A DNA stretch of 64,000 nt from Winogradskya consettensis (GCF_018332715.1 NZ_BOQP01000043.1:124001-188000); one strand, 5' to 3'; counted from the stretch's first letter, positions 40,505-49,447 are shown. The notes: generated by a model not told the origin, from the letters alone. Made by a program: numbers and translations.

Positions 40505-41572
40505 ATGGCGTTGTGGCGGATCAGGGCAACAGTCGATGACCGGCCGGGCTACCTGTCGGTGCTGACAGCGAGCCTCGCCCTGCGATCGGTCAACATCCTT
40601 GCCGTCCAGGTGCACACCACCGAGGAGGGTGCCGTCGACGACTTCCTCGTCGACGCCCCCGACACCATGTCGGAGCACGAGCTGCAGGCCGCCATCGCCC
40701 GCGGCCGCGGCCGCGAGGCCTTCGTCACCCGCGCCGAGGCCCAGGGCCTGGCCGACCAGCCCACGCGCGCACTCGCGCTGGCCGGCCGCCTGGTCCACGA
40801 CCCGGATTCGCTCGGCGAGACCCTGGTCGCCCTGCTCGACGCGGCCGAGGTCCGCTGGCGCCCGGCCGGCACGGTGGTGCTGCACGGCTACGACGAGCAG
40901 CACATGACGCTGATCGACCCGGCCGGCGGCACCTACGAGGTCATCCGCCCGGCCCCCGCCTTCACCCCGGCCGAATACGCCCGCGCCCAGGCCCTGGTCG
41001 AGGTCGGCAGCGCGGTCCTGCGCCGCGGCGCCGAGCAGGCCACCCTGCTGCTCCCCGACGGCAGCGAGCTCCTCATCCGCGAGGCCACCGCCGACGACCT
41101 CGACGGCGTCCGCCGCCTCCACGCCGACAGCTCCGACCAGTCCCGCCAGCGCCGCTACCTCACCGGCCTCACGGTCCCGGCCGACGCCCGCCTGCGCCGC
41201 CTCCTCGAGCCCGCCACCGGCCTCACCCTGCTGGCCATGCACCTCGACCCGGCCACCGGCGAGGAACGAGTCGCCGCCATGGCCAACCTCCTCACCGAAG
41301 GCGACCTCGGCGAGACAGCCCTCCTCGTCGGCGACGACTGGCAACGCCGCGGCATCGGCACGGCCCTGCTCCGCCGCGTCCTGGCCTGGGCCCGCCGCGC
41401 CGACCTCGAAGCCATCGTCGCCCACATCGCCGCCGACAACGTCGCCGCCCTACGCACCCTGCGCCGCTTCGGCGCCGCCCAGGGCGACCGCGACGGCAAC
41501 CTGCTGAGCGTCACCCTCCCCGTCACCGAACGCCACCCGGCGACCAGAACAACCCGCGCCACGTCCGGCTGA
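40505..41572 (+). CDS. ACT-GNAT protein lysine acetyltransferase
   Basis: 355 residues. An N-terminal ACT domain (about 1-75, with RATVDDRPGYLSVLTASLA and AVDDFLVD) is joined to a C-terminal GNAT domain (about 190-335) whose acetyl-CoA motif A is WQRRGIGTALLRRVL. This architecture is known from Micromonospora, where the enzyme acetylates proteins such as acetyl-CoA synthetase and is controlled allosterically by amino acids (Cys and Arg). It probably links amino-acid status to protein acetylation. The 94-bp gap before it contains GGAGGGG close to the ATG. Confidence 0.88.
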   Translation: MALWRIRATVDDRPGYLSVLTASLALRSVNILAVQVHTTEEGAVDDFLVDAPDTMSEHELQAAIARGRGREAFVTRAEAQGLADQPTRALALAGRLVHDPDSLGETLVALLDAAEVRWRPAGTVVLHGYDEQHMTLIDPAGGTYEVIRPAPAFTPAEYARAQALVEVGSAVLRRGAEQATLLLPDGSELLIREATADDLDGVRRLHADSSDQSRQRRYLTGLTVPADARLRRLLEPATGLTLLAMHLDPATGEERVAAMANLLTEGDLGETALLVGDDWQRRGIGTALLRRVLAWARRADLEAIVAHIAADNVAALRTLRRFGAAQGDRDGNLLSVTLPVTERHPATRTTRATSG

Positions 41573-41585
41573 CGACCACAAACTT

Positions 41586-41712
41586 CCGCCGCCTCCTTGG
41601 GCGGCGGTGACAGACTGCCGTCGCTCTGAGGGCGACGGCGACACGCTCCTGCCACCTTCGGGTGACGGGTGAGAGCGGCGACGGTGGACCCCGCCCGGGT
41701 CCACCGTCGCCG
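41586..41712. repeat. Array of four consecutive hairpins
   Basis: Four inverted repeats follow one another: CCGCCGCC/GGCGGCGG (41586-41607), GCCGTCGC/GCGACGGC (41617-41639), a short CACC/GGTG with a TTCG loop (about 41653-41664), and a perfect 16-bp stem beginning CGGCGACGGTGGACCC with a 5-nt loop (41676-41712). The second and fourth share the GCGACGG core. They separate the ACT-GNAT gene from the DUF2716 remnant. Confidence 0.65.
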
Positions 41713-42040
41713 ATGGGTATCCGGCCCATTCGCCGCAGTGCGCCGGGCCATCATCGAACCCACGCCCTCGGTCACGATCGATCTCAGCCCGCTCTTCACC
41801 AACCCGGGCCCGAGGTTCGCCGCCGGGCACTCAGCGGTCAACGCCATCGCCCTCTACGCGATGACCCAGACCTTCCCACCCAGCGAGCGCCTGCTCGTCC
41901 TGGACTGAGAGGGCACGTTCGGCCATCCCTGGGAGCAGACGCTGTGCGTTTTCGGCGCGCGGCTGATGCCCGTCCTGGTGCCGATGCTGACCGGTTGGCT
42001 GCCGGTCAGACGGGTGAATGACCATCCGGCGGCAGGCTGA
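41669..42040 (+). pseudogene. DUF2716 family remnant
   Basis: Translation from about 41700 reads IIEPTPSVTIDLSPLF, RFAAGHSAVNAIALYAM, and SERLLVLD before a TGA at 41906. The same frame then continues EGTFGHPWEQTLCVFG and LTGWLPVRRVNDH to a stop at 42040. These are the N- and C-terminal landmarks of DUF2716 proteins, but the middle of the domain is missing and a stop lies at the join. The gene is therefore dead through an internal deletion. Its end overlaps the convergent GNAT gene by 35 bp. Confidence 0.6.
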
Positions 42041-42563
42041 CGAATTCGGTGGCGAGCAGGTCCATCAGCAGGCCGTCGTGCCAGGTGCCGTCGGCGGACC
42101 GTTCGTACTGGCGCATGATGCCGACCGGCCGGAAGCCGACCTTGGTGTAACACCGGATCGCGGCAGCGTTGTCCGCCGCCGGGTCGATCACCAGACGATG
42201 AAAACCTTCAACCTCTGTCAGGTACGCCGTGAGCGCCCGCACCGCATCCGTGCCGACCCCACGACCGTGCACACCGGGGTCCACAAAGATGTCGATGCTC
42301 GCGTGCCGGTATTCCGGATCCTCCTCGGCGGACCACTGGATCGCGCCGACCACCCGCTCGCCGAGCAGGATGGTCAGGAGCTGCAGCCCGGCGTCCCCGA
42401 TCGCGGCGTGGATCTCCGGCGCGGTGTCATCGTCGCCACGCCACCGGGCGCGGACCTCGGGGGTAGCGCGGATGGCGGCGAGAGCCGGGACGTCGCTCTG
42501 CGTAGCGGGACGCAGCATTACCTGGGCTCCGCGCAGCAGCCCGGTCGGTGAGATTTCCGGCAT
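42006..42563 (-). CDS. GNAT acetyltransferase, AAC(6')-like
   Basis: A 185-residue single-domain GNAT. The N-terminal VMLRPATQSDVPALAAI opens the fold. The acetyl-CoA loop is DPGVHGRGVGTDAVRAL, and motif B has VIDPAADNAAAIRCYTKVGF. This pattern is shared by aminoglycoside 6'-N-acetyltransferases and many chromosomal GNATs of other function, so resistance is possible but unproven. It is transcribed alone. Confidence 0.85.
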   Translation of the reverse strand: MPEISPTGLLRGAQVMLRPATQSDVPALAAIRATPEVRARWRGDDDTAPEIHAAIGDAGLQLLTILLGERVVGAIQWSAEEDPEYRHASIDIFVDPGVHGRGVGTDAVRALTAYLTEVEGFHRLVIDPAADNAAAIRCYTKVGFRPVGIMRQYERSADGTWHDGLLMDLLATEFVSLPPDGHSPV

Positions 42564-42655
42564 GTCGCTCCATCGTGGTCGCGCCCCGGCGAGGTCGATC
42601 CGGGCGCCGAGGGGCAGCGCCGCCGTACCCGTACCCTACTCATCGGGGAGTGGTA

Positions 42656-42671
42656 GTTTCGCCCGCGAAAC
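42656..42671. promoter_or_regulatory. 16-bp palindrome upstream of bioD
   Basis: GTTTCGC-CC-GCGAAAC is a perfect inverted repeat with 7-bp arms. It lies in the 264-bp divergent gap between the GNAT and bioD genes. It could be an operator for either gene. Confidence 0.45.
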
Positions 42672-42827
42672 GGTTCGGTGTCTTGATTGCGAGGGTGCGG
42701 TGACGGGCTGGCACGCGACGCCCGGGCCCCACGCCCGCAACCGGCCGGACCATCCCCAACTCTCGAGCCCGGGCACCCCGGCCCGCGGCCTCGGGCGCGC
42801 CTCGAACGTGATCGTGGAGTACGCACC

Positions 42828-44267
42828 GTGACAACCGACCGGACCACCCCCGCCCGGCCCGACGTCTGGTTCCAACCAGAAGCCCAGCCCGACCCCACCT
42901 TCCAGCTCCTCTCCCCACCTCCCCGCCCGAAAGCCGATACCGCGCCACCCCGGACCGATATCGCCCCGCCCAGGACCGGCACCGCCCTGCCCAGGACCGG
43001 CACCGCCCTGCCCAGGACCGGCACCGCACCGCTTCGGGCCGGAACCGCGCGGGCCAGGGCCGAAGCCGCCTGGTCCCGAGCTGACACCGACTGGCCGCGA
43101 CCGGAACCCCGCCCGCACTCCCACGCACAGACCCCGGCGTGGTCGCTGGGCGAACCGGAGCCAGACCCGGTGGAAGAACCCACACCCTCCGGCCCGGGCG
43201 GCCCCATCCCGGTCTCCCCCTCGCCGGACGAACCTTGGCCGGCCAACCCCAACCCGACGCCGAGCGAACCTTGGCGGACCGACCCCAACCCGACGCCGAA
43301 CGAACCAGACCCTGCACCCAGCGAGCCCGGCTCCATGCCCGACAAGCCCGGCTCCACACCGGCCGAGATGCCCGGCAAGCCCGGCGCAACACCGGGCGAG
43401 ACGCCCGACAGGCCCGGCGCAACACCGGCCGAGATGCCCGACAGGCCCGGCTCCACAGCGGCTGAGACGACTGGCAAGCCCGCGTCGGCGGCAGAAGCTG
43501 GAGCCACCCCGGCGGCGCGTCCGACGGCCCGGCCCGCGGAAGCCGGGGAGTGGCGCGGGATCGTGCTGATCACCGGGACCGATGTCGAGGTCGGCAAGTC
43601 GGTGGTGACGTCGGCCATCGTGGTGGCGGCGCAGGCGGCCGGGCTGCGGGTGGCGGTGGTCAAGCCGGGTCAGACGGGTACGGCTCAGGGCGGCCTCACC
43701 GATACCGAGCTGATCACCCGGCTGGCGGCTCCGCACACCTGCCGGACGATGGCGTCCTATCCGGAGTCGCTGGCGCCGTTGACCGCGGCGCGGATCGCCG
43801 GGGTGGAGCCGTTGGAGCTCTACGAGGTGGTTGACGCCGTCCGGGCCGAGGCGGAGAAGCACGACCTGGTGCTGGTCGAGGGGGCCGGCGGGTTGCTGGT
43901 GCCGATGGGCGTACGGCCGTCGGGTGATGCCTGGACGATGGCGGATCTCGCGACGAGCCTGGGGGCGCCGACGATCGTGGTGACCCACGCCGGGCAGGGG
44001 ACGTTGAATCACACCGCGCTGACCCTGGAGGCGCTGGCCCGCCGGGGTGTCGCGACGAAGGTGGTGCTCGGGGCGTGGCCGGCCGAGCCGCAGCTCGTGC
44101 ACTGGGCGAACCTGACCGAGCTGGTGCCGAATCTGATCGGGGCGCTGCCCGCTGATGCCGGCCGGATGGATCCGGGGGTATTTCACCGGTCGGCGCCGGG
44201 GTGGCTCACGCCCGCGCTCTACGGCGTACTGGATGATTGGCGGGTCTGGGCCGAAGAGGCCGGCTGA
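42828..44267 (+). CDS. bioD: Dethiobiotin synthetase with a long repetitive N-terminal extension
   Basis: BioD closes the ureido ring of dethiobiotin in biotin synthesis. The BioD core is residues about 243-479: phosphate loop ITGTDVEVGKSVV, then VVKPGQTGTAQGG, VLVEGAGGLLVPMG and VVTHAGQGTLNH. The 240 residues before it are Pro-rich and disordered, with RTGTALP units repeated three times and 11-residue units such as RPGATPAEMPD repeated four times. GTG at 42828 opens the frame. A GTG at 43563 with GGGGAG 12 bp upstream would give a normal-sized BioD, and may be the true start. No other bio genes are nearby. Confidence 0.85.
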   Translation: MTTDRTTPARPDVWFQPEAQPDPTFQLLSPPPRPKADTAPPRTDIAPPRTGTALPRTGTALPRTGTAPLRAGTARARAEAAWSRADTDWPRPEPRPHSHAQTPAWSLGEPEPDPVEEPTPSGPGGPIPVSPSPDEPWPANPNPTPSEPWRTDPNPTPNEPDPAPSEPGSMPDKPGSTPAEMPGKPGATPGETPDRPGATPAEMPDRPGSTAAETTGKPASAAEAGATPAARPTARPAEAGEWRGIVLITGTDVEVGKSVVTSAIVVAAQAAGLRVAVVKPGQTGTAQGGLTDTELITRLAAPHTCRTMASYPESLAPLTAARIAGVEPLELYEVVDAVRAEAEKHDLVLVEGAGGLLVPMGVRPSGDAWTMADLATSLGAPTIVVTHAGQGTLNHTALTLEALARRGVATKVVLGAWPAEPQLVHWANLTELVPNLIGALPADAGRMDPGVFHRSAPGWLTPALYGVLDDWRVWAEEAG

Positions 44268-44288
44268 CATCACGGAGCGAGGCTGGGC

Positions 44289-45575
44289 GTGGATGGCATA
44301 GGCGGGCAAATTGTGCTCGTGCTGGTCCTGGTGCTGGTGAACGCGGCCTTTTCCGGCAGTGAGATGGCGCTGGTCTCGTTGCGGGACAGCCAGGTGCACA
44401 AGCTGGAGCGCAGCACGAGGGCGGGTCCGGTGCTGGGCCGGCTGACGAGGGACCCGAACAGGTTTCTCGCCACGATCCAGATCGGCATCACGCTGGCCGG
44501 GTTCCTGGCTTCCGCCGCGGCCGCCGTGTCGTTGTCGAAGCCGCTGGTCGAGCCGCTCGGGTTTCTGGGGGCAGCCGCGGAGCCGGTCTCGATCGTGCTG
44601 GTGACGATCGCGCTGACGTTCATCACGCTGGTGATCGGTGAGCTGGCGCCGAAACGGATCGCCATGCAGCGTACGGAGGGATGGGCCCTGCTCGTGGCCC
44701 GCCCGCTGGACCTGCTCTCGACTATCTCGCGCCCGGCGATCTGGCTGTTGAGCAAGTCCACCGACATGGTGGTGCGGCTCGCCGGGGTGGATCCGAAAGC
44801 ACAGCGTGAGGAGGTCTCCACCGAGGAGATCCGCGACATGGTCGCCGCGCAGCAGGACTTCTCGGCGGAGCAGCGCACCATCATCTCCGGGGCATTCGAG
44901 ATCGCCGACCGGATCCTGCGGGAGATCCTGGTGCCGCGCCGGGACGTGTTGACGCTGGCGACGGGGTTGCCGGCGAGCGAGGCACTGACCCAGCTGATCG
45001 CGGGCGGCCACTCACGGGCGCCGGTTGTCGGGCCGGCCGGGCTGGACGACGTGGTCGGCGTGGTCCATCTGCGGGAGCTGGTCAACGCGCAGGGACCGGT
45101 GGACGGGTTCGCCCGGCCGGGGTTGTTCCTGCCCGAGACGCTGCGGGTCTCCGACGCGATGCGCCAGCTGCGGCTGGAACGCGCGCAGCTGGCCCTGGTC
45201 GTGGATGAGCGCGGCGCGATCGACGGCATCGTCACGATGGAGGATCTGGTCGAGGAGATCGTCGGGGAGATCTACGACGAGACCGACCGGGACGTGCAGT
45301 CCGTGGTGCACGAGCCGGACGGCGCGCTGCTGATGCCGGGTTCGTTCCCGATCCATGACCTGCCGGACATCGGGTTCGACGGCAACGGGCACGACGACGG
45401 CGACTACACCACGATCGCCGGGAAGGTGCTGGCGTCGCTGGGGCACATCCCGACGGCTCCGGGTGAGGTGGTGACGCTGCCGGAGTTCACCGCGGAGGTG
45501 GTCGAGGTGACCGGCCGGGCGATCACACGGGTACGGCTACGGGCGCTGGCCGGCGAGCGGGAACCCTCGGAATGA
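44289..45575 (+). CDS. CNNM/CorC-type membrane protein (DUF21-CBS-CorC)
   Basis: 428 residues. An N-terminal DUF21 membrane domain with three or four helices (IVLVLVLVLVNAAFSGSEMA at the start, GELAPKRIAMQR near 113-124) is followed by a CBS pair (about 195-320, with DDVVGVVHLRELV and LVVDERGAIDGIVTMEDL) and a C-terminal CorC/HlyC domain. Such proteins are linked to Mg2+/Co2+ efflux or divalent-cation homeostasis and are often mislabelled hemolysins. GTG start 21 bp after bioD. Confidence 0.92.
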   Translation: MDGIGGQIVLVLVLVLVNAAFSGSEMALVSLRDSQVHKLERSTRAGPVLGRLTRDPNRFLATIQIGITLAGFLASAAAAVSLSKPLVEPLGFLGAAAEPVSIVLVTIALTFITLVIGELAPKRIAMQRTEGWALLVARPLDLLSTISRPAIWLLSKSTDMVVRLAGVDPKAQREEVSTEEIRDMVAAQQDFSAEQRTIISGAFEIADRILREILVPRRDVLTLATGLPASEALTQLIAGGHSRAPVVGPAGLDDVVGVVHLRELVNAQGPVDGFARPGLFLPETLRVSDAMRQLRLERAQLALVVDERGAIDGIVTMEDLVEEIVGEIYDETDRDVQSVVHEPDGALLMPGSFPIHDLPDIGFDGNGHDDGDYTTIAGKVLASLGHIPTAPGEVVTLPEFTAEVVEVTGRAITRVRLRALAGEREPSE

Positions 45576-45675
45576 GCACAGCTTGTGCGACATTCCCGCG
45601 CCGGGACACCCCCGGAGCGAGATTGGCGCGTCGCACCATTGCGGAGACCCCCGGAAGTTTCACTAGGGTCTAAAT

Positions 45676-46254
45676 ATGACCAACAGCAACCCGGTGTCCG
45701 GCGGGGCCTACGAGTACCTCGACAACGTCAGCCCCGAGGAGCGGCGGCGCCTGGACGCCGTGCGGCGCTACCGGCTGGTGGACCAGCCCGGCGAGGACGC
45801 GTACGACCGGATCGCCTTCGTCGCCGGCGCCATCTTCGACACTCCCATCTCCACCGTGTCGCTGGTCGAACAGGACCGGGTCTGGCTGGCCGCGTGTCAG
45901 GGGCTCGACGGCATCCGCCAGGTCGGCAAGGAGCCCGGGTTGTGCGCGTCGGTGATCGCCCAGGACGACGTCTACGTGATCAACAACGCGGCGGTGGACC
46001 CGCGCACGCTGGAGCATCCCCTGGTCCGCGGCGAGCTGGGCCTGCGCTTCTACGCCGCCGCCCCGATCCGCACGCACGACGGCTATCGGCTCGGCACGGT
46101 CAACGTGATCGACAACAAGCCCCGCGAGGCGACGAAGCGCCAGCTCACCGCCCTGGAGCATCTCGCATCGATGGTCTCCGACGAGCTGGAGCTGCGGCTG
46201 ATGGTCATTCGCAGCGCCGCCGCCGAGCAGCGCATGCGTGAGAGCGTCAACTAA
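45676..46254 (+). CDS. GAF-domain protein
   Basis: 192 residues, nearly all one GAF domain (about 25-180): LVDQPGEDAYDRIAFVAGAIF, given as LVDQPGEDAY and DRIAFVAGAIF, then SLVEQDRVWLAACQG, GLCASVIAQDD and GLRFYAAAPIRTHDG. No output domain is present, so it is probably a small-molecule or redox sensor acting through a partner. It lies 18 bp before the diacylglycerol-kinase-like gene. Confidence 0.87.
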   Translation: MTNSNPVSGGAYEYLDNVSPEERRRLDAVRRYRLVDQPGEDAYDRIAFVAGAIFDTPISTVSLVEQDRVWLAACQGLDGIRQVGKEPGLCASVIAQDDVYVINNAAVDPRTLEHPLVRGELGLRFYAAAPIRTHDGYRLGTVNVIDNKPREATKRQLTALEHLASMVSDELELRLMVIRSAAAEQRMRESVN

Positions 46255-46272
46255 CGGGTAAGTCGGCGTCCC

Positions 46273-47187
46273 ATGCGGACCCCCCGGAAAGTGGCTGTGA
46301 TCGCCCATCAGCGCAAGACCCTCGGCGGCGGCCTCGACGAGCTGCGCCGGCTCATCACTGACCAGGGCGTCGAGGACCTGTTCTGGTACGAGGTGCCGAA
46401 GAGCAAGTACGCCCCGAAGCAGGTGCGCAAGGCGATCAAGAAGGAGCCCGACCTGCTGATCGTGTGGGGCGGGGACGGGATGGTCCAGCGCAGCCTCGAC
46501 GCGATCGCGGGCGCCAAGGCGAAGATCCCGGTCGGCATCATCCCCGCCGGCACCGCGAATTTGCTCGCCACCAACCTGCACGTGCCGGCGGATCTGCCGG
46601 GTGCGGTCGACAACGCGTTCCACGGCGAGCGGCACAAGCTCGACCTGGGTGTTCTCAACGGCGAGCACTTCGCGGTGATGGCGGGCATCGGCTTCGACGG
46701 GGCCATGATCCACGACGCGGACGGGAAGCTGAAGGACCGGATGGGCAAGCTGGCGTACGTCTGGACCGGCCTGCGCAACGTCAACGGCGAGTCCCCGCGG
46801 GCGAAGATCAAGGTGGACGGCACCGCCTGGTTCGACGAGGAGGCCAGCTGCGTGCTGGTCGGCAACGTGGGCACGGTGACCGGCGGCATCCACGCTTTCG
46901 ACGACGCTAAGCCGGACGACGGCTGGCTGGACGTCGGGGTGGCGACCGCGCGGGGTGCCGCTCAGTGGGCGCGCACGATGGGGCAGATGGCGGTCGGGCG
47001 CTCGGACGAGTCGCCGTTCGTGCACATGACGCGGGCCCGGAGGATCGACGTCAAACTGCGGGAGCCGCTGACGTACGAGCTGGACGGCGGCGCCCGTGAC
47101 GCGGTGAAGAAAATCCGGGTCTCCGTGGCTCCCGGGGCGGTAAAAGTTTGTGTGCCCCGCCAGCGTACGGGCGATAAGTCCTCTTAA
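46273..47187 (+). CDS. Diacylglycerol/sphingosine kinase-family lipid kinase
   Basis: 304 residues of the DagK/YegS catalytic family. The nucleotide motif is LLIVWGGDGMVQRSLDA (GGDGM about 66-70), followed by GIIPAGTANLLATNL and VMAGIGFDGAMI. The C-terminal YELDGG segment closes the fold. It should phosphorylate diacylglycerol or a related lipid for phospholipid recycling. It probably shares a transcript with the GAF gene. Confidence 0.92.
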   Translation: MRTPRKVAVIAHQRKTLGGGLDELRRLITDQGVEDLFWYEVPKSKYAPKQVRKAIKKEPDLLIVWGGDGMVQRSLDAIAGAKAKIPVGIIPAGTANLLATNLHVPADLPGAVDNAFHGERHKLDLGVLNGEHFAVMAGIGFDGAMIHDADGKLKDRMGKLAYVWTGLRNVNGESPRAKIKVDGTAWFDEEASCVLVGNVGTVTGGIHAFDDAKPDDGWLDVGVATARGAAQWARTMGQMAVGRSDESPFVHMTRARRIDVKLREPLTYELDGGARDAVKKIRVSVAPGAVKVCVPRQRTGDKSS

Positions 47188-47276
47188 ATGCACTTAAATC
47201 ACCTGGTCAGCTGGCGTACCGGGCCTCCACACTGAGAGCGTCCGGCACACCGCTCCGCATCTCCAGGGGGTTCGCA

Positions 47277-47495
47277 ATGCCGTACCACCAGAATGCCGCA
47301 GTGAGCGCCACGGTTCTGACCGCGGCCGCAGTGATCGTGATCGGCTATCGGGTGAGTCGCACCCACGCAGGCGCAACGAGGCGCAGCGTGCACGCGAAGC
47401 ACAAGATCTACCTGGGCCACGTCCGGCCGATGCTGCTCGGCGGGCTCTTCTTCCTCGCCATCTTCGTAGTGGCCGCCCTGGACGCCGCGAGCTAG
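47277..47495 (+). CDS. Small membrane protein of unknown function
   Basis: 72 residues with two hydrophobic helices (VSATVLTAAAVIVIGY and PMLLGGLFFLAIFVVAALDA) joined by a basic loop (RRSVHAKHK). AGGGGG precedes ATG by 6 bp. There is no family I recognise. Codon third positions are mostly G or C, which supports coding. Confidence 0.6.
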   Translation: MPYHQNAAVSATVLTAAAVIVIGYRVSRTHAGATRRSVHAKHKIYLGHVRPMLLGGLFFLAIFVVAALDAAS

Positions 47496-47520
47496 GGCCG
47501 GTCAGACACAGGCCCGAGCT

Positions 47521-48312
47521 TCAAGGCCGCCACACCACCGCTTCAACTGCACCTCGCCGTTCGGCAAAGAGGCCGGACGGCGAGGCCTGCCGCAGGATGC
47601 CACGCAGCTCGGCCTCGAAGTCGCCGAGCCGCTCGGCGAACAGATGCGGCGCCGACGAGGACAGCGAGAAGACCGACGAGACGATGTCGTCAGCGGTCCG
47701 GTTGAACACGTCGCCACCGGTGATCGGCAACCGCGCGGGCCCCCGGTAACCAGCAGCCCGCATGATCTCTTCCTCGCCGCCCGGGGTTCCGTCCGGCAGC
47801 AGACCCCGCCCGGCCCGGCGCACCGGCCCGAGATACGCCGCGACCAGCGCGTCCATCCGGTCCCAGGGCACTGCGGAGCCCGGCAGCCCGCGATGGGTGG
47901 CGGCGGAGACGTGCACCCAGGCGCCGCCCGGCTCGATCATCGGGCGGACCCGCCTGGCCACCAGCTCGCGGTCCATCCAATGGAACGACTGGGCGAAGGT
48001 GACCACCCGGAACGTTCCCAGATCGGCCGGCAACTCCTCCGCGTGCAGGCGACGCCAGGAGATTGCGGGCGCCGCGGCACGAGCCACCCCGATCATGTCG
48101 GCGTCGGCGTCGATTCCTGTCGCCTCCGCGAACAGCGGCGCCAGCAGGGTGGTCAGGGGCCCGGGGCCGCAGCCGACGTCGAGCAGCCGGCCGCTCCCGT
48201 CCAGCCCCAGCTCGCCCCGGAGGGCGTCGGCCAGGGCGGACGGGTACGGCATGCGGCCGCTCGGGTAGTGCACCGCGCTTCCGGCGTAGAGCAGTTCATC
48301 GAAAGGCGGCAT
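47521..48312 (-). CDS. Class I SAM-dependent methyltransferase
   Basis: 263 residues. Motif I is LLDVGCGPGPLTTLLA, the acidic motif II is ATGIDADADMI, and FRVVTFAQSFHWMDR is the post-I signature common in UbiE/small-molecule methyltransferases. The substrate is unknown. It is transcribed 10 bp after the metallo-beta-lactamase-fold gene on the same strand. Confidence 0.87.
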   Translation of the reverse strand: MPPFDELLYAGSAVHYPSGRMPYPSALADALRGELGLDGSGRLLDVGCGPGPLTTLLAPLFAEATGIDADADMIGVARAAAPAISWRRLHAEELPADLGTFRVVTFAQSFHWMDRELVARRVRPMIEPGGAWVHVSAATHRGLPGSAVPWDRMDALVAAYLGPVRRAGRGLLPDGTPGGEEEIMRAAGYRGPARLPITGGDVFNRTADDIVSSVFSLSSSAPHLFAERLGDFEAELRGILRQASPSGLFAERRGAVEAVVWRP

Positions 48313-48322
48313 ACCGCTAAAC

Positions 48323-49447
48323 CTAGAGCTGCTGCCACCAGCCGTCGACCGCTGGCGGGTTGTCGACGTCGACGCGTTCCCCCGGGCGCGGGATCGCGAG
48401 GTTGACGCCGCGCGCCTTCGCCTCGGCCCAGGCGCGGTCGGCCGGCTCGGGCCAGTCGTGCAGGGCGAGGTTGAAGGTCGCCCAGTGCACCGGGATCATC
48501 AGGCCACCCTGGACGTCGACGTGGGTCGCGACGCCGTCCTCGGGCTGCATGTGGATGTCGGGCCACGCGTCGCCGTACGCCCCGACCTGCACCAGGGTCA
48601 CGTCGAACGGGCCGTGCTGCTCGCCGATCTCGGCGAAGCCCGGGAAGTAGCCGGTGTCACCGGAGTAGAAGGCGCTGCGGTTCGGGCCCTTGATCACCCA
48701 GGACGCCCACAGCGTCTCGTCGCGGGTGAAGCCGCGGCCGGAGAAGTGCCGGGCTGCCGTTGCGATGAACTCGATGCCGGCGACGGTGGCGCGCTCGTCC
48801 CAGTCCAGCTCGATGATCCGGGTGGCGGGCACGCCCCAGCGCTCCAGGTGCGCACCGATGCCCAGCGGCACCAGGAACGGCGCGGCCTGCAGGTCGACCA
48901 GGTTGCGGATGCTCTCCATGTCGAGGTGGTCGTAGTGGTCGTGGGAGATCACCACGGCGTCGATCGGGGGCAGCTCCCGCAGCGCGACCGGCGGCTCGTG
49001 CAGGCGCTTGGGGCCCTGCAGGCGCGACGGCGAGCAGCGCTCACTCCACACCGGGTCGATCAGGACGCGGCGACCCTCGATCTCGATCAGTGCGGACGAG
49101 TGGCCGTACCAGGTGACGTAGAGGCCGTCGCCACCTGTCTCCGGGGTGATCACCGGGATCGGGGAGCCGGGGTGGCGCCGGTCGCGGTTCGTCAGGGTCG
49201 CGGCGAGCACCCGCGACATCGATGCCGGCGCCATCTCGGTCGCGGGCAGCGTGTTGCGGAACTTGCCCTCGGAGAACTGCGGGGAGCTGCGGTAACGCTC
49301 GCCACGCTGTCCGTCGGCACGCTTGCCGATCTTGCGGGAGCCCATCTGGAGCGGGATGTCGTGGGCGGCCCACACCGCCGCGGCGCCCAGCGCGAGGGCG
49401 ACCCATCCACCTGCCCGCCGCCGACGGCCGTTTGCCTCTTTCGTCAT
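48323..49447 (-). CDS. Metallo-beta-lactamase-fold hydrolase (NAPE-PLD-like) with N-terminal anchor
   Basis: 374 residues. A hydrophobic N-terminal segment (GGWVALALGAAAVWAAHDIPL) anchors or exports it. The fold has YVTWYGHSSALIEI, the metal motif SHDHYDHLD (His-x-His-x-Asp-His), GDTGYF, and a late MIPVHWATF. This matches the bacterial N-acylphosphatidylethanolamine-phospholipase D-like group. The ATG at 49447 has GGAGGAA 6 bp upstream. The following methyltransferase gene is likely cotranscribed. Confidence 0.88.
   Translation of the reverse strand: MTKEANGRRRRAGGWVALALGAAAVWAAHDIPLQMGSRKIGKRADGQRGERYRSSPQFSEGKFRNTLPATEMAPASMSRVLAATLTNRDRRHPGSPIPVITPETGGDGLYVTWYGHSSALIEIEGRRVLIDPVWSERCSPSRLQGPKRLHEPPVALRELPPIDAVVISHDHYDHLDMESIRNLVDLQAAPFLVPLGIGAHLERWGVPATRIIELDWDERATVAGIEFIATAARHFSGRGFTRDETLWASWVIKGPNRSAFYSGDTGYFPGFAEIGEQHGPFDVTLVQVGAYGDAWPDIHMQPEDGVATHVDVQGGLMIPVHWATFNLALHDWPEPADRAWAEAKARGVNLAIPRPGERVDVDNPPAVDGWWQQL

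Noticed and set aside
42006-42563. An aminoglycoside resistance gene
   Set aside because: The GNAT pattern fits AAC(6')-like proteins but also many chromosomal acetyltransferases, and no resistance context or mobile element flanks it.
42636-45011. A 791-codon minus-strand frame with GQGGAGP repeats opposite bioD
   Set aside because: It is the complement of the bioD repeats and the CorC gene. It has no protein features beyond low complexity.
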